Assembly (NCBI RefSeq): GCF_004004555.2
Contig: NZ_SACP01000009.1
Location: 62,001 to 126,000, forward strand
Length of the DNA: 64,000 nucleotides
Origin: Methylobacterium oryzihabitans
GTDB taxonomy: Bacteria; Pseudomonadota; Alphaproteobacteria; Rhizobiales; Beijerinckiaceae
Reading direction: 5' to 3'
Numbering within the stretch: the stretch's first letter is position 1; every line of letters starts with the position of its first letter. The notes beneath the pieces are model-generated. The model worked only from the letters and a program-made list of their open reading frames with translations, was not told the origin of the DNA and did no database searches. Shown in pieces: positions 9,045 through 17,693 of the stretch. Position numbers and translations under genes: made by a program.

Positions 9045-11209
9045 TGCCCCGCCATCTCCGGATGCTCGCGCTGGCGAGCGGATGCGTGCTGCCGGCTCTC
9101 GCCTTCGCACAGGACCAGGCCAATCTTCGCCTCGACGAGATCGTGGTCACCGCCACCGGCCGGCCGGAGCCCCGCTCCGAAATCGCCGGCACCGTGCAGG
9201 TCATCGACCACACGATGATCGAGAACTCCACGGGGAAGTCCGTCACCGACGTTCTCGCCGAGAACGCCGTCGGCTTCTTCTCGGAATGGACCCCGGGCCA
9301 GACCTCGATCAACATCCGTGGTGGCGCCACCGACGGCCAGGGCAAGGATTTCCGCAGCCAGGTCCTGGTGCTGATGAACGGCCGGCGCGCCGGCACCGCC
9401 AACCTGTCCAAGCTCTCGATCGCCGATGTCGAGCGCATCGAGATCGTGCGCGGTCCCTCCTCGGTGATCTACGGCAGCCAGAACATCGGCGGCGTGATCA
9501 ACATCATCCTGAAGACTGGGCGGACCGCGCCCGGCACCCTGGTCGAGGGCATCGGCGGCGTCTGGGGCCTCGCTCAAGGGCGCGCCCAGACCGGCGGCGT
9601 GGCCGGGCCGTTCGACTACTATCTCGGCCTTTCGGGCGCCAAGCGCGACGATTACTATGCGGGCTCCGGCGACCGCATGGCCAACACCCAGTGGAACCGC
9701 ATGGGGATCGCCGGGGCGTTGGGCCTGCAAATCGATCCGAACCAGCGCGTCGAGTTCACTTTGCGCACGGACGGGATCTACGGTGTCGGGTTCCGCGGCT
9801 CAGGCGGCAACCTCTACAGCCGCGACGACCGGATCAACGGCTCCTTCGACGCAAGCTATACCGGGCGGACCGAGGATGGCCGGGCGAGCCTGTTCGCGCA
9901 GGTCTACAGCGTCACCGACGAGGACCGCTTCAAGTGGGCCTCGCCGATCCAGCGCGGCGCCACCGGGCTGCCGGTGCCGGGCACCCGCGCGGATTTCAAC
10001 ACCCGCGACCTCGACATCCTCGGCACCCGCTTCCAGCCGCGCTTCAACCTGTTTTCCGGCAACGACGTGCTGCTCGGCTGGGATTGGGAAACGAGCCGGC
10101 TCCGCTCGGACCGCTTCCGGGCCGGCGTGCCGGGCAATCCCCTCGCCCAGGTCTCACCGCAGGACAACAACCAGACCGACCAGTTCCACGCCCTCTACCT
10201 GGAGGACACGCAGCGCCTGCTCGACGACCGGCTGGTGCTGCGCGCCGGCGTGCGCCAGACCTACGGCACGACAAGCTTCGATTTCACTCCCTACCTGACC
10301 GGCCAGATCAACGGCGCGCGGCCCTACGAAGCCACGACCTACTCGGTCGGCGCCACCTACAAGGCGACCGACTGGGCCGCGTTCCGGGTCGGCGCCTCCT
10401 CGGGTTTCCGGGCGCCGACGGCGACGGAGATCGCGGCGGACTACAACACCTTCGGCGGCGGCCGGATCTTCGGCAACCCGGCCATCCGCCCCGAGACGAG
10501 TGAGCAGGTCGAGGTCGGCACGACCCTGACTCATGGCGCGTCCCGGCTCGACGTGGCGCTGTTCCAGAACGTCATCTCGGACCGTATCACCACCCGCTCG
10601 CGCGGCGCTAACTCCAATACATCGGACTATATCAACAATCCAGGCGACGTCGTCATCCGGGGCATCGAGGTCCAGTACGAGACCGACATGATCCGGTCCA
10701 TCGGCTGGGAGCCGGGGGTGTGGCACTGGCAGGCTTATGCCAATGGCAACTACAACTTCGACATGAAGGACGAGGGCGCGCGCGCCGTGCCGACGGCCAA
10801 CACGTATCGGGTCGAGCGGGTCTACGAGTACCAGCTCGCGCTCGGCACCCGCTTCGGGCAGGCCGGCATCCGGTATCCCTGGACGATCCAGGTCCAGGGC
10901 GTGCTGAACGGCCCGGTCTGGTACAACACCGAGGAGAACCTGCGCGTGCCGGCGGCGGAGCCCTACCGCGACTACATCTGGCGCAAGGACCCGTTCGTGC
11001 TGGTCAACCTGCGCGGCGAGGTCGACGTGATGCCGGGAGTGAAGCTGTTCGCGCAGGTGCGCAACCTGTTCGACGTGAACTACCACCCGCTCTTCATCGC
11101 CATCGCCGGACAGCAGCCGACGCTGGCCGACCTGCGCTTCTACAATGGCGGCGGCGGCACCTCCGCGCCGGGTCGCGACGTGCAGATCGGCCTCCAGGCC
11201 CGGTTCTGA
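9044..11209 (+). CDS. btuB: TonB-dependent outer-membrane cobalamin receptor (BtuB-like)
   Basis: 721 residues from ATG 9044, which overlaps the methyltransferase stop. A signal peptide ends at LPALAFAQ. The TonB box region is LDEIVVTAT, followed by a plug domain (INIRGGATDGQG, IEIVRGPSSVIYGS, GGVINIIL) and a 22-strand type barrel that ends in the usual terminal phenylalanine (IGLQARF). It takes up a corrinoid across the outer membrane using TonB energy. Substrate assignment rests on the upstream cobalamin riboswitch and the downstream BtuFCD-like importer. The longer open frame upstream lies inside the methyltransferase gene and is not used. Confidence 0.88.
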   Translation: MPRHLRMLALASGCVLPALAFAQDQANLRLDEIVVTATGRPEPRSEIAGTVQVIDHTMIENSTGKSVTDVLAENAVGFFSEWTPGQTSINIRGGATDGQGKDFRSQVLVLMNGRRAGTANLSKLSIADVERIEIVRGPSSVIYGSQNIGGVINIILKTGRTAPGTLVEGIGGVWGLAQGRAQTGGVAGPFDYYLGLSGAKRDDYYAGSGDRMANTQWNRMGIAGALGLQIDPNQRVEFTLRTDGIYGVGFRGSGGNLYSRDDRINGSFDASYTGRTEDGRASLFAQVYSVTDEDRFKWASPIQRGATGLPVPGTRADFNTRDLDILGTRFQPRFNLFSGNDVLLGWDWETSRLRSDRFRAGVPGNPLAQVSPQDNNQTDQFHALYLEDTQRLLDDRLVLRAGVRQTYGTTSFDFTPYLTGQINGARPYEATTYSVGATYKATDWAAFRVGASSGFRAPTATEIAADYNTFGGGRIFGNPAIRPETSEQVEVGTTLTHGASRLDVALFQNVISDRITTRSRGANSNTSDYINNPGDVVIRGIEVQYETDMIRSIGWEPGVWHWQAYANGNYNFDMKDEGARAVPTANTYRVERVYEYQLALGTRFGQAGIRYPWTIQVQGVLNGPVWYNTEENLRVPAAEPYRDYIWRKDPFVLVNLRGEVDVMPGVKLFAQVRNLFDVNYHPLFIAIAGQQPTLADLRFYNGGGGTSAPGRDVQIGLQARF

Positions 11210-11238
11210 CCGTGCGCGCCGCGATCCTCTGGGGCCGA

Positions 11239-11285
11239 AGCAGATTTCGCAAAAGTGGTCACCGGTTTTGCGGCGAAAATCTGCG
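11239..11285. repeat. Imperfect palindromic intergenic repeat
   Basis: GCAGATTTCGCAAAA and GTTTTGCGGCGAAAATCTGC face each other around GTGGTCACCG in the gap between btuB and btuF. Similar inverted elements occur between genes in Methylobacterium and other Rhizobiales genomes, as I recall. It can fold as a hairpin in the btu transcript and may lower expression of btuFCD relative to btuB. It has no poly-U tail. Confidence 0.6.
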
Positions 11286-11325
11286 ACACGACCACCAACC
11301 AGGCAGACGAAGCGTTGGCGTGCCA

Positions 11326-12222
11326 ATGCAAGTCTGCCTCGTACTCCTCGGCCTCGCCGCCACGCTCGTCGCGGCGCGCCCCGCCAGGCCCGAGCCGATC
11401 CACCTCGTCGATGCGCTGGGGCGGCACGTCGTCCTGCCGGCGCCACCGCGCCGGATCGTGACAATCTTCTCGTCGAACACCGAGCTGGTGGCCGCCCTCG
11501 GGCTGACCGATCGGATCGTCGGCATCGACGCGCTGACCCGCTACCCACCGGAAGCGGCGGCGAAGCCCGTCGTCGGCGGCCGGCTCGGCTTCTCGGTGGA
11601 TGCCGTGGTGGGCCAGGAGCCCGATCTGGTTCTGGTCACACCGGCGCGCCAGGCGGCCCATCTCCTGCTCGCTCCGATGGAGCGGCTCGGCGTGCCCACC
11701 CTCGTCCTGACGAGCCGCACCCTCGGCGAGGTCCTCGACAACATCCGCCTCGTCGGACGGGCGACCGGGGAGCCGGCGCGCGGGACCGCCGTCGCCAACA
11801 CCCTGGCGGTCCGTCTCGCGCGAGTCGCCGGGGCGGTCGCGGGGCGGCCCTGCCCGCGCCTCGTCCTGGTGACGGCGCGGCTCGGGAACGGGCTCGTCCT
11901 CGCCGCGCGGGCGGGCACCTACACGGCCGACGCCGTCGCCCGGGCCGGGGGCTGCCTGGCGCTGACCGGATCCGGCAGTCTCGCCCAGGTCTCGCCGGAG
12001 GCCCTGCTCGCCGCCGATCCGGACGTCCTGCTCCTGGCGGGCCGCGACGCCGAGCTGCGCGAGCTGACGGCCCGGCCCGGCTTTCGCGACATGCGCGCGG
12101 TTCGCGAAGGCCGGGCGCATGTCGTGCCCCGCGCCGAATTCCTGATCCCCGGGCCGCGCACCGTGGACGGGATCGAGCGCCTCGCGGCGCTCCTGCACCC
12201 GAACCCCGAAGGGCATCCATGA
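11326..12222 (+). CDS. btuF: Periplasmic cobalamin-binding protein (BtuF-like)
   Basis: 298 residues from ATG 11326. A longer frame exists but begins inside btuB with no homology. A short signal peptide (VLLGLAATLVAARPARPEP) leads into a class III (FecB/BtuF) solute-binding fold: RIVTIFSSNTELVAALGL, LVTPARQAAHLL and the domain after GNGLVLAARAGTY. It hands substrate to the BtuCD-like complex encoded next. Fe-siderophore binding proteins share the fold, so B12 specificity is inferred from the operon and its riboswitch. Confidence 0.82.
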   Translation: MQVCLVLLGLAATLVAARPARPEPIHLVDALGRHVVLPAPPRRIVTIFSSNTELVAALGLTDRIVGIDALTRYPPEAAAKPVVGGRLGFSVDAVVGQEPDLVLVTPARQAAHLLLAPMERLGVPTLVLTSRTLGEVLDNIRLVGRATGEPARGTAVANTLAVRLARVAGAVAGRPCPRLVLVTARLGNGLVLAARAGTYTADAVARAGGCLALTGSGSLAQVSPEALLAADPDVLLLAGRDAELRELTARPGFRDMRAVREGRAHVVPRAEFLIPGPRTVDGIERLAALLHPNPEGHP

Positions 12223-12235
12223 GCGCGCTCCATCC

Positions 12236-13228
12236 ATGAGCATCCCCTTGCGCATCGCGAGCCGGCTCGTGCCGCTCCTCGTCCTCGCGCTCGCCTTCGG
12301 CATCGCGGCCGGGCACGACTGGGCCGGGCCAGCCAGGATCGTCCGGGCGCTCGGCGGCGCCGACGACCTGCGCTCGCGCCTGCTCCTCGAGTGGCGGCTG
12401 CCCCGCGTCCTTGCCGCCGCTGTGGTCGGCAGCCTCTTGGGGCTCGGCGGAGCGATCTTCCAGGGCGTGTTCCGCAACCCCCTCGCCGAACCCTACCTGC
12501 TCGGCTCGGCCGGCGGCGCGGCGATCGGGGCGACAGTGGCGCTGCTCGTTCCCCTCGGCCTGCCCTCCTCCCTGGCGCTCGGCGGGTTCTCCTTCCTAGG
12601 GGCCTGGGGGGCGACTCTCATGGTCCTTGCCGTCGCCCGGGGCGCCGGCACGCGCGATGCCGCCGGCCTGCTGCTCGCCGGTGTCGCGGTCGCGGCGATG
12701 CTCGGGGCGGTCCGCTCCTTCCTGATGCTCGCCCTCTCCGACGAGAGCGTCAGCCTCCAGGTCGTGCTGAGTTGGACGCTGGGGGGCGTCCAGACGCCGA
12801 CCTGGGAGGGGCTGGCCTGGCTCGCCGGACTCTCGGGCCTCGCCCTCGGGGCAAGCCTGCGCCTTGCGCACGGCCTCGACCTCCTCGGCCTCGGCGAGGA
12901 TCAGGCGCAGGCCTTCGGCCTCGACACGGCACGCTTCGTCGCCCGGGCGATCCTGGTCGGCGCCGCCATCGTCGCCCTGGCGGTAGCCTATGGCGGCCTC
13001 GTCGCTTTCGTGGGATTGACCGCGCCGCACGTGGCCCGTTGGTGGGTCGGGCCGCGCCATCGCGGCTTGCTGCCGGTCTCGGCGGCCATCGGCGCGCTCC
13101 TCGTCATGGTCTGCGACGGGCTCGCCCGCTCGGTACTGCCGCCGGCGGAGATCCCGCTCGGGCTCGTGACGGCCGCCGCGGGTGGTCCCTTCTTCCTGTT
13201 CCTCCTGCGCCGGCGGATGCGGGCATGA
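12236..13228 (+). CDS. btuC: FecCD/BtuC-family ABC transporter permease
   Basis: 330 residues with roughly ten hydrophobic segments. Family landmarks are EWRLPRVLAAAVVGSLLGL near residue 45, GVFRNPLAEPYLLGSAGG after it, and the C-terminal coupling region GLVAFVGLTAPHVARWWVG. It starts 13 bases after btuF and overlaps the ATPase gene by ATGA. It forms the inner-membrane channel for corrinoid import with the ATPase downstream. Confidence 0.87.
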   Translation: MSIPLRIASRLVPLLVLALAFGIAAGHDWAGPARIVRALGGADDLRSRLLLEWRLPRVLAAAVVGSLLGLGGAIFQGVFRNPLAEPYLLGSAGGAAIGATVALLVPLGLPSSLALGGFSFLGAWGATLMVLAVARGAGTRDAAGLLLAGVAVAAMLGAVRSFLMLALSDESVSLQVVLSWTLGGVQTPTWEGLAWLAGLSGLALGASLRLAHGLDLLGLGEDQAQAFGLDTARFVARAILVGAAIVALAVAYGGLVAFVGLTAPHVARWWVGPRHRGLLPVSAAIGALLVMVCDGLARSVLPPAEIPLGLVTAAAGGPFFLFLLRRRMRA

Positions 13229-13977
13229 CCCGGCTTCGCGCGGACGACCTCGTCGTGACGGCCGGCCCTCGCCGCCTGCTGGACGCCGTATCGGTCGATC
13301 TCGCCCCGGGGAGCCTCGTCGGGCTGATCGGGCCGAACGGAGCCGGAAAGTCGACGCTGCTGCGCGCCCTCGCCGGCCTGCTGCGTCCCGCCGCCGGCCG
13401 CGTCACGCTCGACGGGGCGCCCCTCGCAGACCTTCCGCTGCCCGAGCGCGGCCGCCGCATCGGCTACCTGCCCCAGAGCTTCCAGCCGGCCTGGGACTAC
13501 ACCGTCCGGGAAGTGATCGAGCTCGGCGCAAGCCGCCGTCCCGGCGCCTCGCTCGCGATCCCGGATATTCTGCACGACCACGATCTCGCCGGGCTCGCCG
13601 AAAGCTGCTGGTCGCAGATCTCCGGCGGCGAGCGGGCCAGGGCGCTGCTCGCGGCCACCCTCGTCGCCAGGCCGGACGTCGTCCTTGCCGATGAGCCCGG
13701 CGCGAGCCTCGATATCGGCCATCGCCTCGACCTGATGCGCCGCCTGCGGGACTGGGCCCGGCACGGGATCGTGGTCGTCGTCCTGCACGACCTCGACCGC
13801 GCGGTCCTCGATTGCGACCGGCTCGTGCTGCTGGAACGCGGCCGGATCCTATGCGACGGGGCCGCCGCGACGGTCGCGGTTTCGCCGGAGCTCGATCGTG
13901 TGTTCGGCGTGCGCTTCGAGCGAGGCCATCTCTCTTCGACGATGGATTCCTACCTGCCGATCACGCGCCGAACGTGA
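13225..13977 (+). CDS. btuD: ABC transporter ATPase (BtuD-like)
   Basis: 250 residues from ATG 13225, overlapping the permease stop. Walker A is GPNGAGKSTLL, the Q-loop lies in YLPQSFQPAWDY, the signature is SGGERARALLA, Walker B is VVLADEPGASLD and the switch histidine is in VVLHDLDRAV. It powers corrinoid import with the permease. It is the last gene of the riboswitch-controlled operon; no obvious terminator was found in the 170 bases downstream. Confidence 0.87.
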   Translation: MTRLRADDLVVTAGPRRLLDAVSVDLAPGSLVGLIGPNGAGKSTLLRALAGLLRPAAGRVTLDGAPLADLPLPERGRRIGYLPQSFQPAWDYTVREVIELGASRRPGASLAIPDILHDHDLAGLAESCWSQISGGERARALLAATLVARPDVVLADEPGASLDIGHRLDLMRRLRDWARHGIVVVVLHDLDRAVLDCDRLVLLERGRILCDGAAATVAVSPELDRVFGVRFERGHLSSTMDSYLPITRRT

Positions 13978-14148
13978 TTCCCCTGAAGCGCGGCCGTTTC
14001 GCCCGAGCCGACGTCGCCTCGCTGTGTGTCGCGAGATTCCATCGTCCTGATGCCATGAATGCTGACCCGTCCGCGAGCATCCGGACAACCAGAGGCTCGC
14101 GCCGATCAGGCCCCCGATTCAAGCCCGGGTAAAGCTCAGAGGATTGGA

Positions 14149-14340
14149 TCAAGCCGCCCGGCGGCCGTGGGCCTTGCCTCGGCGTGAGACCCCGAGGCCC
14201 TTGCGGGCATCACACTTGAGACCGTGGCTATGCCAGCCCTCGACAGGCGCCTGTTGCCAGCCGCGATGGCAGCCGTGAGCCGCAGCCGGGCCGATCCACA
14301 AAACCGTCAGCAGGCCGATCGAAGCAGCAAGGGTGCGCAT
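14149..14340 (-). CDS. Small secreted His/Cys-containing protein next to nickel receptor
   Basis: 63 residues with a clear signal peptide (LAASIGLLTVLWIGPAAA) and a short mature part beginning HGCHRGWQQAPVEGWHSHG followed by one more cysteine. It starts 33 bases after the TonB receptor stop on the same strand, so it is probably co-transcribed. The cluster of His and Cys suggests metal binding, possibly nickel or cobalt carried in the periplasm, but no family was recognised. Confidence 0.6.
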   Translation of the reverse strand: MRTLAASIGLLTVLWIGPAAAHGCHRGWQQAPVEGWHSHGLKCDARKGLGVSRRGKAHGRRAA

Positions 14341-14373
14341 GAGGTAATCCTTTCAGGCGAAGGAGATCGGGCG

Positions 14374-16581
14374 TCAGAACCGGCCGGCCAGGGTCAGTCG
14401 AACGGCCGTCGGCTCAACCGGGTGGAAGTGCCGGTCGGCAACGCCGGCAGCGTCCTCTCCCGGCAGGCGGGACACGTAGTAGTAGGTGATCTGGTCGGCT
14501 TTGGCGTTCGTCAAGTTCAGCACGTCGAGGGAGAGGCTGACGCCATTGTCGAAGTTGTAGCCAACCCGGCCGTTGAGGAGTGCCGTCGGCTTCGAGCGCA
14601 CCGAGTTGTCCTCGATCAGGGGACGCGGTCCGAAGTAGCGGAAGCGCAAGGATCCGAACCAGCCCAGGCCCTCGCCGAAGGTGATGCCGGCCGAGGCGAT
14701 GGTCGTCGGCGCCTCCGGCACCCGCTGGCCGACCGGATCGCGGTCGGAGAACCGGGCATTGGTGATCGTCAGGTCGCCTTCGAGCGCCAGCCAGGGCGTG
14801 ACGGCGTAGTGGTTGCTCCACTCGATGCCGAAGCGGCGGGTCGGTCGGCTCGGCTCGGTGGTGCCGGTGTCGCCCTGGAACAGGTTCTCGGAGGCGAAGT
14901 CGAGCCGGAACAGGGCGAGACTGGTCTCCAGCCCGGCGATCGAGCGATTGCGGATCCCGACCTCGTAGCCCGTCGAGGGCACCAGGAACGGCGAGCGGGA
15001 GACGTTGAACAGCGGACTGACCGGATCGACCGTCGCGGTGACGCCGCGTGCGTCGTTCGAATGGAAGCCGCCGCCATAGTTCACGTACAGCTCGGTGTCG
15101 CGCCACGGCCCGAACACCGCCCCGAGCTTCGGATTGACGATGCCGTCGCGGGCGCGACCCGAATTCGCCGGTGTGTCGGAGCGGACATCGGCATAGTAGC
15201 CGTCGGCCCGGAAGCCGACGCTGGTGCGCAGCCAGTCGGTCCAGCGCACCCGGTTCTCATAGTAGAAAGCGGCGCTCGCTTCCAGCACCCGGTCGTCCAG
15301 TACCGTCGAGCGATACTGCCGCGCCGTCGTGTTGAACAGGCCGACCCGGATGTCGTCGGTGCGGGTCTGCACGCCGAACTCGTTCTCTATGGCGAGCCCG
15401 AACAGGTCGCCCTGGAACACGCGCGAGATTTCACCGCCGCCGAGCACGCGGCTGTCGCGCTGGCGGAATTGGTCGCCGTTGACCGGATCGTTTAGGAAAT
15501 ACGTGAAGTTGTTCCAGAGGTTCATCTGGTATCGGATCACGTAGGCCGAGGCCCGCGTGATGCCGCTGTCATCCGACTGGCTCCAGCGCCCCGACAGCGA
15601 GAAGCGCCCGGTATCGCCGCCATCGCTCGGGTCGAGGGTGCCGTAGCGACCGATGATCCCCTCCGCCACCGCCCGCTCGGGAATCTGATTGGTGGCATTC
15701 CACTTGGCCCAGTAGGCCATGCCGGTGACCGCAAAGCCGTCGAGCGGCGTACCCTGGCTGTAGCGCACCACGCCGTTGAACTTGCGGAGGGTATCAGGCA
15801 CCACCCACGGGCCGTCATAGGTCTGCGCCTCGCCCGCCACGAGCAGGTTGCCCGCGCCGAGCGGTGCCGACGCGGCCGAGAGGGCTCGCTTAAGACCGAA
15901 GCTGCCCAACGTCGTCAGCGCGATGTTGCGGTTGAGCTTGTCGAGATAGTCGATCCGCACCGAGCCGGCCGAGGCGAAGTCACCGTCGCGCACGAAGTAC
16001 GGGCCCTTGTGGAACTCGACCGCGCCGACGAGCTCGGGGATCAGGAAGTTGAGATCGGCGTAGCCCTGGCCGTGGGCATGGGTGCGCATGTTCACCGGCA
16101 TGCCGTCGACGTTGATGGCGATGTCGGTGCCGTGGTCGAGGTTGAAGCCACGCAGGAAGTACTGGTTGGCTTTGCCCTCACCCGAGTGCTGCGTGATGAT
16201 GAGGCCCGGCACTTCCTCCAGCACCTCGCCGGGTCGGGTCACCGGGCGGCTGTTGATCTGCGCCCCCGTGATGATGCCGGCACTTGCAGCATCAAACGGT
16301 CGAAGCGCGCCGCCGATGCCGGTGACGCCGCCGACATAGCCGGCGCTGGGGTTAGGTGTGCCCGATGACGTGGCGGCCGGTGCTTCCGGTGCGACCGTGA
16401 TCTCGGAGAGCGCGATGGTATCTGCGGTCTCGGTCACCGCCGGCGCGGCCCAGGCGTGGGAGGCGACCAGCAGGACGCTGGCGGAGCTGAGCAGGCTGTA
16501 TCGACGCACCCTGTGGGCAGATGACAAGGTAGAGCGGGCCAACGACGTTCCAGAAGCGGCATCGAGGCGTGCCCCTCGCAC
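14374..16581 (-). CDS. TonB-dependent receptor, probably for nickel
   Basis: 735 residues from a GTG start at 16581; an in-frame stop lies seven codons upstream and no ATG is available. A signal peptide ends near SHAWAAP. The plug contains EVPGLIITQHSGEGKANQYF and a GFNLDHGTDIAINVDGMP stretch, then THAHGQGYADLNFLIPELV. The barrel ends LTLAGRF with terminal Phe. The histidine-bearing THAHGQG in the plug and the nikR gene 57 bases upstream on the same strand suggest nickel (or cobalt) uptake under NikR control. Copper receptors such as OprC share parts of this plug, so the metal is not proven. Confidence 0.75.
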   Translation of the reverse strand: MRGARLDAASGTSLARSTLSSAHRVRRYSLLSSASVLLVASHAWAAPAVTETADTIALSEITVAPEAPAATSSGTPNPSAGYVGGVTGIGGALRPFDAASAGIITGAQINSRPVTRPGEVLEEVPGLIITQHSGEGKANQYFLRGFNLDHGTDIAINVDGMPVNMRTHAHGQGYADLNFLIPELVGAVEFHKGPYFVRDGDFASAGSVRIDYLDKLNRNIALTTLGSFGLKRALSAASAPLGAGNLLVAGEAQTYDGPWVVPDTLRKFNGVVRYSQGTPLDGFAVTGMAYWAKWNATNQIPERAVAEGIIGRYGTLDPSDGGDTGRFSLSGRWSQSDDSGITRASAYVIRYQMNLWNNFTYFLNDPVNGDQFRQRDSRVLGGGEISRVFQGDLFGLAIENEFGVQTRTDDIRVGLFNTTARQYRSTVLDDRVLEASAAFYYENRVRWTDWLRTSVGFRADGYYADVRSDTPANSGRARDGIVNPKLGAVFGPWRDTELYVNYGGGFHSNDARGVTATVDPVSPLFNVSRSPFLVPSTGYEVGIRNRSIAGLETSLALFRLDFASENLFQGDTGTTEPSRPTRRFGIEWSNHYAVTPWLALEGDLTITNARFSDRDPVGQRVPEAPTTIASAGITFGEGLGWFGSLRFRYFGPRPLIEDNSVRSKPTALLNGRVGYNFDNGVSLSLDVLNLTNAKADQITYYYVSRLPGEDAAGVADRHFHPVEPTAVRLTLAGRF

Positions 16582-16638
16582 GTCCCGCGTATGAGAAATC
16601 TACGCAAAGTTCACACCGCCGGCTGTGGCCGGCGGTCC

Positions 16639-17088
16639 TCAGTGGCCAGCGTTGTCACCGTGCGGGTGCGGGTGGTTGGCCGGTTCGGCGCTGTTCTCGG
16701 GAATGAGGTGCAGGTGGCCGTAGCGCACACCCCGCTGGGTGATGATGCGATCGGCGTAAGCCTGCATGGCCGGCACAGATCCATGCAGCACCGCTACTTC
16801 CAGGCAATCGTCCCTGGTCAGATGCACATGCATGCTGGCGATAGACACCCCGTGGTGGTGTCCTTCATCGGTGAGACGGCGTGCCAGGTCGCGGGTGCCA
16901 TGATTGTAGACGTAGCTCAGCGTCCCGTAGTAGGACGCAGCGCCCGCCTGATCGCCCTGGGATGGGGCGACCGCATCGCGGACGAGGTCACGCACGGCCT
17001 CCGAGCGGCTACCATAGCCGCGTTCGGTACACAGACGATCCATCGCCGCCAGCAACTCGTCGTCAATGGTGATCGTGATGCGCTGCAT
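16639..17088 (-). CDS. nikR: NikR, nickel-responsive ribbon-helix-helix regulator (copy 1)
   Basis: 149 residues. The N-terminal ribbon-helix-helix is MQRITITIDDELLAAMD with SRSEAVRDLVRD in helix 2. The ACT-like metal domain follows, with high-affinity nickel ligands His87, His89 and Cys95 at the same numbers as E. coli NikR and a GHHHG run at 76-80 supplying the fourth ligand. A His-rich tail (HPHPHGDNAGH) extends the usual length. It probably represses its own operon, which includes the TonB receptor downstream, when nickel is sufficient. A second NikR is encoded at 63.3 kb. Confidence 0.93.
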   Translation of the reverse strand: MQRITITIDDELLAAMDRLCTERGYGSRSEAVRDLVRDAVAPSQGDQAGAASYYGTLSYVYNHGTRDLARRLTDEGHHHGVSIASMHVHLTRDDCLEVAVLHGSVPAMQAYADRIITQRGVRYGHLHLIPENSAEPANHPHPHGDNAGH

Positions 17089-17693
17089 GCCCGCTCCGTC
17101 AACTGCTCGATGGCTTTGGTAGGAGCATGGCGAGCGCGTGAACAGCTAGGGGAATGGCGCGCCTTCGCGCGGCTCATGCCCCAGCGGTCATTCCATCACA
17201 TGAACTGGCATGTAAGAAAAACGACCTGTTCCTGACAGCCAGAAGAGCCTTCGGCGGTGACGCACTTGACGCCAGAGCCCGGCGACGCAGCGAATGTCAA
17301 GGAGCCTGTCATGAAATCAAATGTCTGGAAAATCCTCGCGACCGGACATTCCTGACATAGTTTGCGAGGAACCGCTTTGGGTCACTGCCGGACCCTCCCC
17401 TGCCCCGGCAGATATCCTGCCGTAGCACGCAGGGCCTCGACGATGTCGCGGTGAAGCAGGAGCATCCATCCCACACAAACCTTCGAAGGCGCCGACCGAA
17501 CCGCCCGCATAGTGTCGAAGTCGCACCTCGGTTCGTTCGGCTTTGCGCATTGCCGGACGCCCTTGTCGTCGTCGGCCCCCTCCCCTACCCCCGTAGGAAA
17601 TCTGCCGTCGCACGCAGGGCCGAGGCAAAGCAGCGGAAGTCGAACATAGTGACGCTTTAGAGACGCAAGGGGGTGAGCCTTCGATGGCGTTGA
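17089..17693. other. Intergenic region between nikR and fic, with a degenerate duplicated motif
   Basis: No gene is recognised here. It must hold the nikR promoter and operator. I found no clean palindrome of the E. coli NikR type. Two related segments occur, TGCCGTAGCACGCAGGGCCT near 17411 and TGCCGTCGCACGCAGGGCCG near 17593, each preceded by a C-rich CCCCT stretch. They look like an old local duplication. The switch from chromosomal-type genes to plasmid-type genes happens here. Confidence 0.4.

Noticed and set aside
13961..14152. 63-residue minus-strand frame after btuD
   Set aside because: Overlaps the end of btuD, no ribosome site seen, no recognisable sequence; could not be supported.
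17089..17693. tRNA gene or attachment site at the left edge of the plasmid-like segment
   Set aside because: Looked for a tRNA-like cloverleaf or a direct repeat matching the right edge near 62.2-62.8 kb and found none by eye.
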